DNA from: Lophius americanus
Taxonomy: Eukaryota; Chordata; Actinopteri; Lophiiformes; Lophiidae
Reading direction: 5' to 3'
Assembly: GCA_037951165.1 (NCBI GenBank)
Contig: JBBDHG010000124.1
Coordinates: forward strand, 2,791,001 to 2,855,000
DNA: 64,000 nt
The notes under the pieces were generated by a model. It searched no databases. It had not been told where the DNA came from and saw only the letters and a program-made list of their open reading frames with translations. This document shows, piece after piece, positions 47,262 through 60,848 of the stretch (position 1 is its first letter; every line of letters starts with the position of its first letter). Made by a program: the position numbers and the translations under genes.

Positions 47262-48953
47262 CATTTCTCATCCCGGCCGCTTCACACTCGGCTTTAAATC
47301 ATCACAGTGCGAGCTAGAGGTCAGTATTTGAATGTGCCAATAGCACCACATCATCCAAAAAAAGCAGAGACGGGACCCTAAGACCACTGAACCCGAGACC
47401 CTCCGCCACTTGGCTACGCCTAGAAATTCTGTCCATAAAAATTTGATGACCACATAATGTTGCAGAGGCGTGTCAGCAATGACAGCCGTACAACATCCAG
47501 AGCTTTCAGATACTCAGGGCGGATTCATCCACCCCCGGGACGTTGCCACCGCGGAGTTGTTTAACAGCCGCAGCAACCTCAGCCCCAGTGAACAGTGGAT
47601 CCACCTCCAAGTCATTCCGCTCTGGTTCCTCCTGGGAATACCTGTTGGTGGGATTGAGGAGATGCCCAGAGTATTCCTTCCACCGCCCGACAACTTTCTC
47701 AGTTGAGTTCAGCAAATACCCATCCAGCCCGTCAACAGAGTGGAAACAATGACCACTTTCCCCCCCTGAGACGCCGGACAGTTTACCAGAATTTCTTCTA
47801 GGCCGACCGAAATTCTTCTTCCATGGTGTCAGCAAACTTCTCCCACGATCGGGTTTTTGTCTCTGTGACTACCACAGCGACGTGTCGCTTGGCCTGCCGG
47901 TAGCTGTCAGCTGCTTCAGAAGTCGATCAATGATCTGCGACCTAGGGTGTCCTGGTGCCAAATGCACTGGTGGACACCCTTTTGTTTGAACATGGTGTTC
48001 GCTATGGACAAACTGTGACTAGTACAGAAGTCCAATAACTGAACACCACTAGGGTTCAGATCAGGCAGGCCAGTCCTCCCAATTCCGCCACTCCAGGTCT
48101 CACTGTCATTGCCCACGTATGCATTCAAGTCTCACAGTAGGACAATGGAGTCCCCAGTTGGGGTGCTTTCCAGCACCCGCTCCAAGGAGTCCAGAAAAGG
48201 TTGGTTCTCTGAACTGCTGTTTGGCGCATAAGCGTACACAACAGTCAGGACCCGTTACCCAACCCGAATGCGCAGGGAAGCAATCCTTTCATCCACTGGG
48301 GTAAACCCCAATACATGGGCAGAGAGCTTCTCTTCCGCCTCTCAACTGAAGCAACTCCAGCATAGTACAGGGTGCAGGTTGGTCCCCCATCGAGAAGGCA
48401 GGTTCCAGAGCCATGGCTGTGCGTAGAGGCGAGCCCGACTATATCTAGTCTGTGCCTCTCAACCTCTCACACAAGCTCAGGCAAGGAGCCTGAGCCTCCA
48501 TCAGTGACGTAACATTCCATGAACCCATCGTCAGCTTTTCTAGCCGGGGATTGGACCGCCAAGGCCGCTGCCTTTTCCTACTGCCCGATCCACAATGCAC
48601 CGGACCCCTGCGGATTCCTCCGTGGGTGTTGGGCCCACGGGAGGACGGACCGATGTCCCTGCTTTGGGCTAAACCCGACCGAGCCCCATGGGTGAAGGCC
48701 TGGCCACCAGACGCTCGCTGGCGGGCGGGCCTCTACTCCGGGCCTGGCTTCAGGGTGGGGCCCCGGTAACCCTCCGGGCAAGGTACTTCAGTCCTTGATT
48801 TTTCCTCTCATCAGGGGTCTTGACCGCTCTTTGTGTGACCCTTCCATTAGGACCTCTTTGCCATGGGAGACCCTACCAGGGGCAAATTGCCCCAGACAAC
48901 ACAGCTCCTAGGTACTCAAACCCCTCCACCACGATAAGGCGGCGGTTGTCGAA
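47262..48953 (-). mobile_element. Decayed non-LTR retrotransposon, second sequence type (unit 4)
   Basis: Same insertion and breakpoints, but with the second allele type shared with unit 5: ATCCAAAAAAAGC near 47355, GTTTAACAGCC near 47559, CCCCCCTGAG near 47761, and a 12-bp inverted insertion at 48483-48494. A private 1-bp deletion near 47525 breaks the remaining RT frame (GGATTCATCC). Confidence 0.8.
48476..48494. other. Local inverted duplication in the retrotransposon (unit 4)
   Basis: Units 1-3 read CTCAGGCTCCTTCTCC. Units 4 and 5 read CTCAGGC followed by AAGGAGCCTGAG and then CCTCC. The 12 added bases are the exact reverse complement of the adjacent CTCAGGCTCCTT, the signature of a replication template switch. 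The unit 5 copy is at 61791-61809. Confidence 0.8.
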
Positions 48954-49076
48954 GGGGTCATAACTGAATTTAACTCAGAATAATTTGATTTACAATTTCA
49001 CCGAAGACCTAAGACAGACGTTCTAATACTATATTTAGTTTTACTTAAAGACACTTTTAAATAAATTGGTTTAAAA

Positions 49077-49242
49077 TACAAGAGTCATGCTTAACCAATT
49101 GAAACCTGTCAAGGTTCATGTTCCAATGTTCAGTAACTTGGTTGTAAAGCCATGTCTACTGTGGTATTGTAGGCCCCATGTCCACATTCTACACTGTGAA
49201 TACATAGAGAAAAATAATAACAACATAAATGATGGACTCATC
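49077..49242. other. About 167-bp segment present only in units 4 and 5
   Basis: Units 4 and 5 carry extra sequence bounded by TACAA on both sides. Units 1-3 join the flanks with one TACAA. It is either a deletion between short direct repeats in the ancestor of units 1-3 or an insertion with a 5-bp duplication. The unit 5 copy is about 62372-62537. No coding signal is apparent. Confidence 0.8.
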
Positions 49243-50171
49243 TACAAAATCAATATGAATTCCAAAGGTATTCTTTTTTGAGCACTTAAAAGCAGCCACC
49301 AATATCCACCATAAGCCCCATTGTAAGAGACAAAACAAGACTTTAATATAGAAAATATGATGATGGTGGTGATGATAAGGCGCTGAATCTGGTAGTTTCT
49401 ATTTCATTATGCTGTTGCTGCTGCTACTGATGGTTTTTTCTGTGCTATAGGAAAGTGCTTAATTTCGACATTGTATTTTTTAGTCTCAGATTTATTGTGA
49501 AAACAATTATGCAAAGGACCGTTATAAGACATCACTTTTTTGACTTGTACAATTTGTCTTGGTTTTATGATAAATAGTTAAAGTAGAAACGTTCATGTCA
49601 ATGATGTTTTGTATGAAAAACAATCCAAAAGAATAATTTTATCTCAAAGAAAGGAATTCATTATTGTGTTTGTTGAGGTGAACTTCAGAATGTGAGCTTT
49701 ATTTTCATGAGACAATGAAGAATATAATAATCCCATGTATACCTCTTCATTCTTAAATTTTTGCCAATACATTATTTGCATATGAACTGCATAATTAAAA
49801 AACAGCAATTATGTTTTAGTTGATCACTACTAAGGGTAGGGAATATAATTTAGTGATATCCAAGGTGAATAATCTGAAATTATGATTCATCTATCCAATA
49901 AGACATATAATACATCAAATTGAATTGTTATTACCACTGAACTACGGCTAGCAACAAAAAAGAAAAGAAAAAAGTGCCTACTCCTCCGTCTGCTGTTGAA
50001 AACCTTTTTCACTGTAATTCTCTGATCCACCTAATGTAAGGCGGTTTATAGCTTAAGGGTGCCACAGAGTGTTCAGTATGACTATTTTCATGTCTGTATG
50101 TTAGGTAGAACACCCGGTCCTCACATTGTGGGTCTTTTTCTCCTGGTCCTTATAAAGATTTATGTACAAGA

Positions 50172-50172
<1 letters not shown>

Positions 50173-50242
<70 letters not shown>
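50173..50242. repeat. (GT)n microsatellite 1, unit 4
   Basis: About 35 GT units, followed by GCATTTGTG, the second allele type. Confidence 0.98.
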
Positions 50243-50243
<1 letters not shown>

Positions 50244-50276
50244 ATTTGTGAATGTTTGTATAAGATAAGAGAGAGA

Positions 50277-50489
50277 GATAAGATAAACCTTTATTAGTCC
50301 CACAATGGGGAAATTGCAGGATTACGGCAGCAAGAGCATTTTACAGAACACAGAATAACAGAGCAACATTGTGTAAAATAAAATAAAATTAAATGTGCAG
50401 TAGTGGACATGTTGGGTAGTGTATTGTCCCATAGTGCAAAGTGCAAGTGAGGTAGGTGTGTGTGTGTGTGTGTGTGTGTGCGTGTGCGT

Positions 50490-50545
<56 letters not shown>

Positions 50546-50675
50546 CAGTGCTGGTTAAAAAGTATGACTGCTGCAGGAAGGAAAGATCAGCAATATTGCT
50601 CCTTCACACACTTGGGGTGAAGGAGCCTGTCGCTGAAGGAGCTCTCCAGTGCAGAGATGGTGTCCTGCATGGTGA
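50277..50675. repeat. Dispersed repeat with interrupted microsatellite 2 (unit 4)
   Basis: Same repeat, but the GT tract (50455-50539) is about 42 units long with four GC interruptions (GCGTGTGCGTGTGCGTGTGC), and the flank reads GTTACTAGC and GGTTAAAAAGTATGAC, unlike the other units. Confidence 0.65.
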
Positions 50676-51099
50676 TGGTAATGCACTCGGTGCATAACCA
50701 TGGGCCACTGTATTGAATACCTGTGCGGACGATGTGGACTCCAACAATTAACCTCCCAGTGGTTCACATCTCAGATCTTAATGCTGACCTTCTCATGGGG
50801 GGTCTTACCCTCCATTTTTATTTAATTTATTTTTTTTATTATTTTGCTTAATCATAAGTATGAGCATCCCATCTCTTGACTTTAACATACTGCATCCACC
50901 CACAGATATGTAGGGTTAGGGTTCACCCTATAATCTGTCTGATCCACTCTGGAGAACAGGAAAAAGGCAGGTAGGAGTTCAGACATGTAGAAATACTGCG
51001 ACTGTTGTTTTTCACGCACAGAATCTACAATCTGGTATAAATAAAGAAACTTAGAAAAGACTAACCTGGTCTGGCAGGTCTCAGTAGTTTCCGAGCCCT

Positions 51100-51465
51100 C
51101 ACCTCTGCTCCTGTGGAGCACAACTGGACCACATGAATGTTGGAGTCAGATAGAAGCACATCTGACTGACTGTGTGTGTTCAAACAAAGAGCTTCAATAC
51201 TGACCTGGAGCCTTTTCTTCAGCTGGAGCTGCAGAGGGAACCACAACAAGAACAGCATGTTAGAGAAGAGTTCTTCAGAACATGGATTCTAGTGTGTGTA
51301 TGAATGATCTGAGCTGCAAAGGCAGCACAGAGGAGGATGGAGAGGACCAACCACCATCATCACCAATGGTGATGATCTACAGATTGTTCTCTGTGCAGGA
51401 AACAGACCTGGCAGTAAAGAAACAGAGATGGCAGAACCATGATCTTCACTGCAGGAGAAGGAGCA
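51100..51465 (-). pseudogene. Truncated inverted lectin gene copy (unit 4)
   Basis: Same fragment and lesions as in units 1-3. Confidence 0.85.
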
Positions 51466-51697
51466 CATGGCGTTACACAATCCTGAGCAGGCGGTTGGAC
51501 TCTGTTTGCACAGAGGAATATTTAGCAAGAAGATAGTTTCTTCTTTGAGGAGAAAAAATTTTGAAGAGAGAATATCTCCTCAAGAATTATCAAAATTCTA
51601 CAAGAATACATGAATAAATTTGCAATTTAAAATAGAATCAGAATCAGAATGCCTTTATTGTCATAGCATGTGCCACATACGAAGAAATGATGGTATC

Positions 51698-51818
51698 TCG
51701 GTCCTGGTCCTCTCCATCCTCCTCTGTGCTGCCTTTGCAGGTCAGATCATTCAGACACACACTAGAATCCATGTTCTCAGGAGCTCTTCTCTAACATGCT
51801 GTTCTTGTTGTGGTTCCT
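51698..51818 (+). pseudogene. Truncated direct copy of lectin exon 2 (unit 4)
   Basis: Same fragment. An extra T near 51846 breaks the long frame that is open across this region in units 1-3, which argues against coding function. Confidence 0.85.
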
Positions 51819-52509
51819 TAACAAGTCAGGTCTTCATGTTTCTTTTTAACAGAGAGTTCCCAAGGTGCTTTTCTTGTGCTAAATATTAGAAATGACCATC
51901 CCTATATCAGAACACAAAACTGTGATCCAGTAACAACTTTTTCATCATCTTCCTCGTTGGTCTTTCGAGGTCAAGCTTTTCTTCATCGTCTTTTCTACCT
52001 CTGTCTGTCATACCAGTGTTTGGTTTTTCCATTCCAGGCTAATGTACAAATACTGGGCCCCACTCTCTGGAGAACACTACAACAATGGTTATGCATTTCT
52101 TTACACATGTAAAAATAGAATCCAACTATCACAAATTGAAATTGTCAGCACAAAATGTCCACTTAGTTATTCGGGCAAGTTCCAACTGAATTTACTGCTG
52201 TTGATTGAACTAAGTTGATCAAATTAAACCCAAGTTAATTCATCAAGGTTGATTCCATTTAGTAATTTACTTACAACTTATTTGTTAATATTAGTTTCCA
52301 AGTTAATTTATTAATATTGACATACTGGTGTTGATTCCAATTAGTTACTTGGTATTGGTCCACCGAAATGGACAATATCTAGAGATGTAGGAAAGGGGTA
52401 GAGGTAACACAGGTGGAGGGTTTCATCATCTTGAACCTGAACTCAAAAAAAAAAACTCAACCTCTTGCTGGGAGATTTCTGGGAAGCACTTTAGAGGGTG
52501 GGAAATCTC

Positions 52510-52798
52510 AAACTGTGAGTAAGCAGACTGGATAGGTAGAGTGGAGCAACCAGAAAGGACAGAACGGATTGAGTCAATTTGCGAATTGAAGAAAGCCATG
52601 AAATTATTACAGTGCTCTTCTGTAATTTCTGGGACTTAGAATTTCCAGGACTGGTTTTGATAATGTTCAAGTAGAACAGTGACTGAGCCTCTCTAAGCGA
52701 CTTTGAGTAGACTATTTGGTGTTCCCGAAACGCTAGCTTGTGGACAGTAAGACCTGAAGCCTTGTAACACTGCTCAAGGACACGCCCAGCTGCCTTCT
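52510..52798 (-). mobile_element. L2-type retrotransposon scrap (unit 4)
   Basis: Same scrap as in unit 1. Confidence 0.6.
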
Positions 52799-55700
52799 AC
52801 AGCAATCACACCAATAAACTCTGGATGAGTTTCCTGTTAATAGCATTTACAGTCAGCTCTTGATAAGAGTCAAGGACACAATAAGTCTCTGAAGTCTCTG
52901 CAGCTGACCCAGAATGCTGAACAGAACACTTAAGGCCTAAGCTAGCTCTTAGCTATGCTGCTATAAGCTCAGAATGCTAGGTGGACTTCCCATGATGCTC
53001 TCTTCCTTCAGTTCTGAAGGTGTTCTGAATAAAGCTTTCATTGTGGAATGTTGGCATTTAAATAAAAGGGACTCAACAGACTTACAGACTTTCAACCCGT
53101 CTGACCAACTCTTTTGCAAACGTCAGATTTTTCTCAGCCTGTTGTTCACGGACCTCAGACCCTTAACTATAATACTCCTGACCCAATCCTCACATGGGAA
53201 CACCTCCAGAACTTAACTTACAGGTTTTCAGTTTTCAGCACTTTTTCTGAACCGCTCCCAACAGAATCACTGAATACTCTTTAATACTATATCCTCACCC
53301 CAGCCTTCCTCCTCACCCCCACCTCACTGGCCTGGTGACTCTTCAAGAAGAAGAATAGACGTACCCAAACCATAACCCTAACCCTCGACCAAAGGGATCC
53401 TTTTCCTGACTCAGACTTAAACCGCATTGATCTAATTATAGCCCTTAAAAAGTCGGGGATATATAATCGGCGGTCGCTGTTGCTGTCGGGGACGACTGCG
53501 TAGGTCTAGTTTCTGAAGGTGTTGGACCACATCAGATCTGATGGCTCTCAGACTCTCGTGTGAGGGCAGCTCACCCTCATGTCCACACAAACAGTGGTGG
53601 TGTTTTGGCGCCGACACAGACGGTCCCGTCTCTCCACATGGAGTCTTATTTTGACGACCATCAGTAACGATGTTGGCGTGATTGTTACGACAGTGAAACA
53701 TATTTCCGGATGATTTATGAGACGTGTTGTTTCCTGGACTGAAGATTGGACAGAAGACGTGTTTGGATCATTTACTGACAGAGATAATAGGGACGTGATC
53801 ACATGACAAACTTTAACCATTTATTAAACATCATATCAACAGAGTTTCTTTCAAATCCCTCAAGTTTACTGATTAACAGCATCTTTATCATCCTTTACAG
53901 GTATGCATCTCATCATCAGCGGAAATAACTGGACCTGTTTTTATTATTATATACAGACAGAGAACAGTATAATTGTGACATAGAAGTACTGATTTATGGA
54001 CACAGAATTATATCCCAAATACAGGTAAATGTTTTACAGGAATATAAATCAGTTTATTCTTCTTGTCACTCTGTTTCGAAATCAGAACAACTTTAAACTT
54101 TTAACCCTATTTGGTCCTGCTCAGTTGTTTGGTTGAATACTTTTTGAGTTGCTATTTCTTATTGAAAAATGTGATTGAACCTGTTTATAATATGATGCAG
54201 TGGCAGAATGTTTATGATAAAGAGAAAGGGGCCAAGGATGGAGCTCTGGGGGTCACCACAGGTCAAAGGGGCCACCGAGGAGAAGGCGTTAACCACGGCT
54301 ACTGAGAAAGTCTGACTCCATAAGTAGGATTTCTTTTGTTATATTAACGCTCACTAAACACGATTATGTAACTTCATACATCCAAAACAGAATAATAACC
54401 CTCAAACAAAAAGTTGAGATAATCTAATTAAAATCACAATATTTTCCACTGAAATACAAAATCCCATCATGAAAAAGTGTAATAAGTCAGATTCTTTTTT
54501 TTACTGTTTAAAAGCAAGTTTGACCAAACTATTTGTGGGTTAAGGTTAATTTAGATGTCTGAAATTAATTAAATTGATTAATTCCCCAAAGAATGAAAAT
54601 GTGAAAATGAATATTTTTCTTGGTGAGGACGTTAAAGAGCTAAGATTATTTTAAATGAAGGTTCAGCTAATCTCTTTCATCAGATCTGTGAACCAAAATG
54701 AAATAATTTAATCACATTATTAAGGTAAAAGATAACGAAACCATGGATCGAGTAAATGAGACTCATCTCTTAAAACATTATGATTATAATTATTATGAGT
54801 TTCCAGCTAACTCAACTGACACACAACAATGCAACAAAATTCAATTTGTTTTCACGAACTTAACTGTTTATTCTGCTCTACATGAAATAATTTAGGGAAA
54901 ATGTAATGTTTTAACTGTTGTGATCAAGCAATTCACTCCAAATTATTAATTTGCATCAGATCAATCCATTTTTGTGGGTTCAAGAAGTCTTAATTTGAAA
55001 TAATACCCGTTAAAGGGAGCGTCGTCTAAAAAACTAACATAAATATTAGGTATTCATTGACCCGTGTGTACGTTTGTTGAATTAAACTAAAAAAGTTCAA
55101 TTTTTGAGGGTGGAAATGTTACCTATAGCAGCAAACCACCTGTCTTCACACGACGATTCAAATGTTGCCATTTTCTGGGGAAAGATCCTGATTGGTCCTC
55201 AGAAGAGCACGACATCATCATCATCATTTTCTCTGAATAAATCCCAAAACACAACAATCATTTATCTTTCTGTAAACGCTTATCCTAGTGGTGTTCTGGG
55301 GGACGAGGGGGGGGCAAATCCCAGCTGACATTGGGTGAGATCACCTACATTCACATCAATGCGTGACTTCACACCCCATCATTTTTGCTGGTTTGCTAGT
55401 TTTGCGTATTGTTGTTTTGCATTCGTACGTCAATGTCGTGAAAATGATCCTGTGTGGTTGGGGGGCAGTTTCACAATTATTGCGTTTTGCTCATTTACAC
55501 ACTGATGAAAACAGTATCCTTTCAAATGTTTGATTTTCAGGCCCCTAAAACGCTGTTGTCTTCTAAAGATGAGGTCAAAACTAAACAGACATCTAAAACA
55601 ACTGCTGTGTAATGTCTCCCCTGACGGTCACCAGTTCCTACACAGGTTCTTGGACTGTGGATGGATGTTGCAGAACCTGAAGGGAACCCACTCAAAACAT

Positions 55701-56670
55701 TGGAGAAGATGGAGACCCCAAACAGATGGTCCGAGGTTCTCATCTGGATTTGAACCCAGAACTTTCTCATTGTGATGCAACGATGTAATGAATACTTAAA
55801 AGTGTAGATTTGGAAGAACGTGTCCTGCTGACATGGGTTCATGTCAGAGTCAGATGATCAGGAGACAATCATTTTTTTTTACAGGATTCTGTCTTACTTT
55901 TCTCTTGATCTTAAACTCAGTCTTAAATTAGCAGGATTTAGAGGTGATCAACGTGTCTGAGCTTCATCTCCTCCAAACATCTCCTGTTCGATCTTTGGCT
56001 CATGTCCCACTCCTCCAGCAGGTCTCATGAAGATCCATCCAGTAGTTTGTGTCTGATCCTGCTAACACACACAAAAAAACAAACAAACAAACAAACTTCC
56101 CTGATGGAGCTAATGAAGTCCTTCTCTTCAAGTCACAATTTTATTGCTCCCAGAATGCTTTGCAGCTTACAGCATGCCATTGTAGTGGCGCTGATAAACC
56201 AGAATACTGTACAGGTTTTACTGTAAATGATAATGGTAATAAAACGTTTACAGTGTAGAGACAGAAACCAAAGGCCTTCTATTACACTGTAAACTTTAAC
56301 AAGTTGACTTTACTGGAAATGAATTGGAGAAATAAGTAAAGTTGATCATTCCTTTAAGGTTGAACAAACTGTATTAAGTTTTAACTCGGTCACCATGGTG
56401 ACCGAGGATAATTGAGTTTGCTTCAGTTGGTTCTGGGTGGATGTTTGCCTCATCATCAAACTTCATCACCACAGAAGAAGAAGGAATCAAACATCTTATG
56501 TTGATTCTGTCAATAATAATAATAATAATTGGTGTTTCATTCTCTCATTATCCTCGCTAAATGTGGGGGTAGTGGTTGACATCCTCTATGAAGCAAGATG
56601 TTCTGCTCCACAGGGTTCTTCTCAGTGAGGTCAATGAGGGCAGCATCATCAGCAGATAAAAGATCTCAGA

Positions 56671-56853
56671 TCAGTTGCTCCGCATCTTTGTTTGAGTTTG
56701 GTACCGGATGTAGACGCCGTCTCTGACTTCAGCATCTCCAGTGGTCTTCTGGAGCGTCATGATGAAGAAGATGGTGAGAAGAGCTGGAGCGAGGACACAG
56801 ACCAGTTTGACTTCATTGACTGGTAGCTGATCCACAGAAGATTCTGTTATTGT
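56671..56853 (-). other. Cryptic membrane-segment frame (unit 5)
   Basis: Open copy of the unit 1 frame at 2976-3158. Confidence 0.3.
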
Positions 56854-57059
56854 TCATGATTCTGGTGTCATTAGTTCAGGAGACATTAAAGCAGCCCGGT
56901 GTCAGTTTTCAACAATCAACCTGATCTGGAACCAAACCAACCAGGCAGTGGTTCATGAAGACTGTCAGGAAAACAGGTCAGAGTCCAGGGTTACACAGTG
57001 AAATCATCTTCCCCCGCATGTTGCAGAATCGGGCCAACATCAGTTGATACTGCCGCCCA

Positions 57060-57108
57060 CACGCCCACGTGGGCGTGACTCAGCGCGGTTCAGGTGTGTG
57101 TATATAAA
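57060..57108 (+). promoter_or_regulatory. Core promoter of lectin gene 5
   Basis: Palindrome 57060-57077, overlapping AP-1 site, and TATATAAA at 57101-57108. Noncoding exon 1 is about 57131-57184. Confidence 0.75.
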
Positions 57109-57296
57109 GAGCAGAGCGGCGTCCAGTCGTCACTAAAACCCTCAGCAGAAACCTGAACATCATCTCCTCACCTTTACCTGACAGGTAAGACACCTGCTGG
57201 CTCCTCCTCCTGCAGTGAAGATCATGGTTCTGCTGTCTCTGTTTCTTTACTGCCAGGTCTGTTTCCTCCACAGAGAACAATCTGTAGATCATCACC

Positions 57297-60145
57297 ATGA
57301 AGACGGTCCTGGTCCTCTCCATCCTCCTCTGTGCTGCCTTTGCAGGTCAGATCATTCAGACACACATTAGGATCCATGTTCTCAGGAGCTCTTCTCTAAC
57401 ATGCTGTTCTTGTTGTGGTTCCCTCTGCAGCTCCAGCTGAAGAAAAAGCTCCAGGTCAGTATTGAAGCTCTTTGTTTGAACACACACAGTCAGTCAGACG
57501 TGCTTCTATCTGACTCCAACATTCATGTGGTCCTTCCACAGGAGCAGCAGTGGAGGTTGTGAAAGAAGAAGTGGCTGCTGCACCAGGTGAGTCTCTTCTC
57601 TGAAGGTCCTTCAGGTGATGTCAGGATGGAGATTCTCTGCACACAGAGAGACTTTTGAGCCTAAAATAAACCCAGTTGTGGTTAAAATGTTAATCTCTGG
57701 AGGCTGTGAAGTGCAGCTCTATGAATGCAGGTGGATTTGATCGTTGGGGGAGCAGGGACGGCCAGGTTGGCTGTTTGACCTGCAGGACTGATGACATCAT
57801 TCTGTGCTGCGGCCTAATCTGCTCATGCTAATGAGTTCCTGTTAGCATGATGTCATAGCTTGAGGTCTGATGAAGCTGTTGGTGTTTCAGAGATGGAGAA
57901 CATGATGATGGAGACAGAAGATGTGAAAGAAGTTCTGCCAGAAGATTCTGTTCCTGTTCTTGGAGACGGTAATCAGACAGGACTTTTATATAAAACGTGT
58001 TTATTTAGACTCACATCTAGACATATGAGGAAAGTTACTGTGGTATCCTTAACCACTGTTAAAGAAACTTAATGCATTTTCCCTGAAAAACAAAAAAGTT
58101 GACAGAGACAAAATTCAAGTGCAATTTGACTAATCTCATTTTCACCAATATCTTAGGTCTTAATTTCCAACTCCTACTAGTGTTTCACTCCTTCAGAGCA
58201 GGAGGACCATCAGGGTATTTCTGCAGGTGTCTGCAAGTTACTCCTCTCTCTCTTCTGTCTCTCTGCAGCTCGCAATAACTTCTGTCCAGACCACTGGACC
58301 CGCCAAGGCTCTCGCTGCTACGTCTTCGTCAGTAGTAGCTTGAGCTGGTACAAAGCTAAGGTATTGATACGCTAACACCTCTATGCTAAGCTAACACTTG
58401 TTCTATAACACGGAGGCTTAGAGACTCTGGATGGTGATGGTTTCTGTTGGTAGGTCAGGAACTCAACACACTTCCATGTAGAGGACGAAGGTGAAGACTT
58501 GAAATGTTACAAAGACGCCTCTGTGCTTCCTCTGTCCAACAGGAGCACTGCCAAATCCTGGGAGCTCACCTGGCCTCGGCCACCAACCCCAGAGAGTACG
58601 CCTTCCTCCAGCAGATGACAAAGACAGCTGGTCAGAGCATGGCATGGATGGGAGGCTTCAACGTGCAGGTATGAATCCATGAAGAATCACCAGGTCCAGA
58701 CCAGGTCCGGTCCAGAGACTTTCACGAGATTCCTGACACTCTTGCTCTTTGTCTCTCAGGGAACCTGGATGTGGAGCGACGGTGAAGGTTTCTATTACAA
58801 CAACTGGTACTCCTCCTCCACCCCCAGCACCAACTCCTGCTTGTTCTTACGCTCCACCTGTAAGTCCTCCTGTTAGTTTTGGTCCGATAGAGACATTGTC
58901 TTTATCCTGTTTGTTTACTCAGAGGGGAAACGACATGAAGGAAACATAATAATAATAATACATTTAATTTATAATGCACTTAACATGAAGACATCTTTGT
59001 CAAAGCCTGACTTTCAGTCAAGGGAACATTCACCAAACTAGTGACGGTTTTAGAAGGTGCTCTCTTTCTACATGTTTTGATATGTGATCCAGATCAGGGA
59101 GAACCAGAATCTTTTTTAATCTTCATTAACTTCAGTTTGTACAGAAAGCAGCAACCAGATTCTTCACCAAAGCCAAACAGAGAGACGTTATTCCTCCCGT
59201 TTCAGCCTCCCGTCATCGGCTTGCGGTCACTTTTAGAAATGATTTCAGAATTTTGTCGATAACTTTTAAGGTCTGTTCTGGACTCCCTCTGAAATACATC
59301 AAAGGTGATGTCCTGACTCATTACATCGAAACCTGAGGTCCTTTCAGCCGTCCTTTAATCCAGGCTAAGGACCAAGGAAGGCCAGGTCTTCTCAAGCACT
59401 CTGGAATAATCCTGAGGGGATCAGACTGTTATGATCCATAACCTCTTTTGAATCGGGTTTTAAACACATCTCTAAGAATGCACTTTAGGGGGTCTTGGTC
59501 CAAATGTTGCTGTATTTACTGAATTTAAATGTAACTGGGAGCGTTGTCAGTCAAAGGAGACTTATTCCCCGTTTAGATGACACTTCCTCTTCTTCTTTCA
59601 GTTATTCCCCTTCGGGGTCGCCACAACGGATCCTCCCATCCTAATTTAAAGCCGGTACATTGCTAACTTATGGAACCTGGCAGTTGTTATTAATCCGGCC
59701 AATGACCAATACGGTTTGAAATCAGTTTTATGTTGCGCATGTTTACTTAGCATAGGTTTTACGCCGGAAACAACCCTCCCCATTTATCCGGGCTTGGGTC
59801 CGGCCTTAGAAGTTCACTGGCTTCTGACCCCTCGTTGGCTTAGTTCCCCATTTAGGTGACACCAATTAGATTGCTATCTTGTGCAGAGATGGAAATTGAA
59901 GCTTTGGAACCTCAGATCAAAAACGTACATTTCAGGCCGCCAAAATGTTGTTGTAATTAAAATTGTCCATTTGTCATCCATGCAAATATAAAATTAGACT
60001 TTTAATAAAGGGAAGAGAGTAAAACATGAATTACTACAATTAATGATGTTTCTTTTTGTTAAATCCAATCTCAGATGGATGGGGAAACTACAACTGTAAC
60101 CAAGCACAAAGCTTCATCTGCTCCAAGGACCCTTTCAGCTGTTAA
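57297..60145 (+). CDS. Secreted C-type-lectin-like protein, copy 5 (spliced)
   Basis: Coding exons: 57297-57345, 57431-57454, 57542-57586, 57891-57968, 58269-58360, 58543-58668, 58760-58859, 60075-60145. Exon 2 begins at 57274 and AATAAA lies at 60316-60321. The predicted protein is identical to copy 2 (Ala116, Thr171, Gln181). All splice sites and the stop are intact. Confidence 0.87.
59133..59487 (+). mobile_element. L2-type fossil in the last intron (unit 5)
   Basis: Same insertion, with the B-type alleles of unit 2. Confidence 0.7.
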
Positions 60146-60848
60146 CTTGGAGCCTTGGGAAGGACCCGCCGGGATCTTTCTTCTGTTTGAATCCAAACCA
60201 TCAACTTTGTTGTGTCTCAGTGATTTATTTACACTTTCTTGTTTTGTTTGTGTGAAATGATAAAATGTTAAAAAGTGAAAAGTATTTTTTGTTTGTGATT
60301 GATGATGTTTGATAAAATAAATGTTATAAGAACAGAATAATGTCAGATCTTCCTTGTGACCTGAGTGGTAATCTGAGTCGTTCCAGAGGAAAGAAACCAA
60401 CAGACGGATGGTTCAGGATGTAGAACTGAACAAGTTACCATTAAACTGCCTGGAAGACTGGACCTTAAAAAGAGTCCATCAGAACACTTGTCACAGCTTC
60501 AGGACCTGGTTGTTACTCTAATCATCATCATGTTCAGTATTAGTTTACAGCAACATTATCAAGTGATACATTTCATTTATGACTCTATAGTATCATTAGA
60601 AGGAAAAATATAACGCTCAGTATCATGCTGATATATTTGGATGTCATGTCTTGTCTAATAACTGTTTGATTCAGTTTCTATGTGATACCCTGGGAAAGAA
60701 CGTTACATGTTTTGGAAAGTGAAGTCCAATACAAATATATCATTCGCATATACACACAAACATGATCCTTAGTCTAACTACATAAAACTATATCATTAGC
60801 CTATACAGACACACATGATCTTTAGTCTAAAAACCACAGTTTCAAAAC

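Larger units (their letters stand above)
40106..53695 (+). repeat. Tandem array unit 4 (mosaic, B-like)
   Basis: Fourth copy and the longest, 13590 bp. The first 2.4 kb is clearly more diverged than the same part of any other unit. The gene is B-like but keeps His181. The retrotransposon and the AT-rich DNA after it follow a second type shared only with unit 5, including about 167 bp and about 26 bp absent from units 1-3. The distal part carries B-type markers such as GGGAAGCACTT. Confidence 0.97.
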
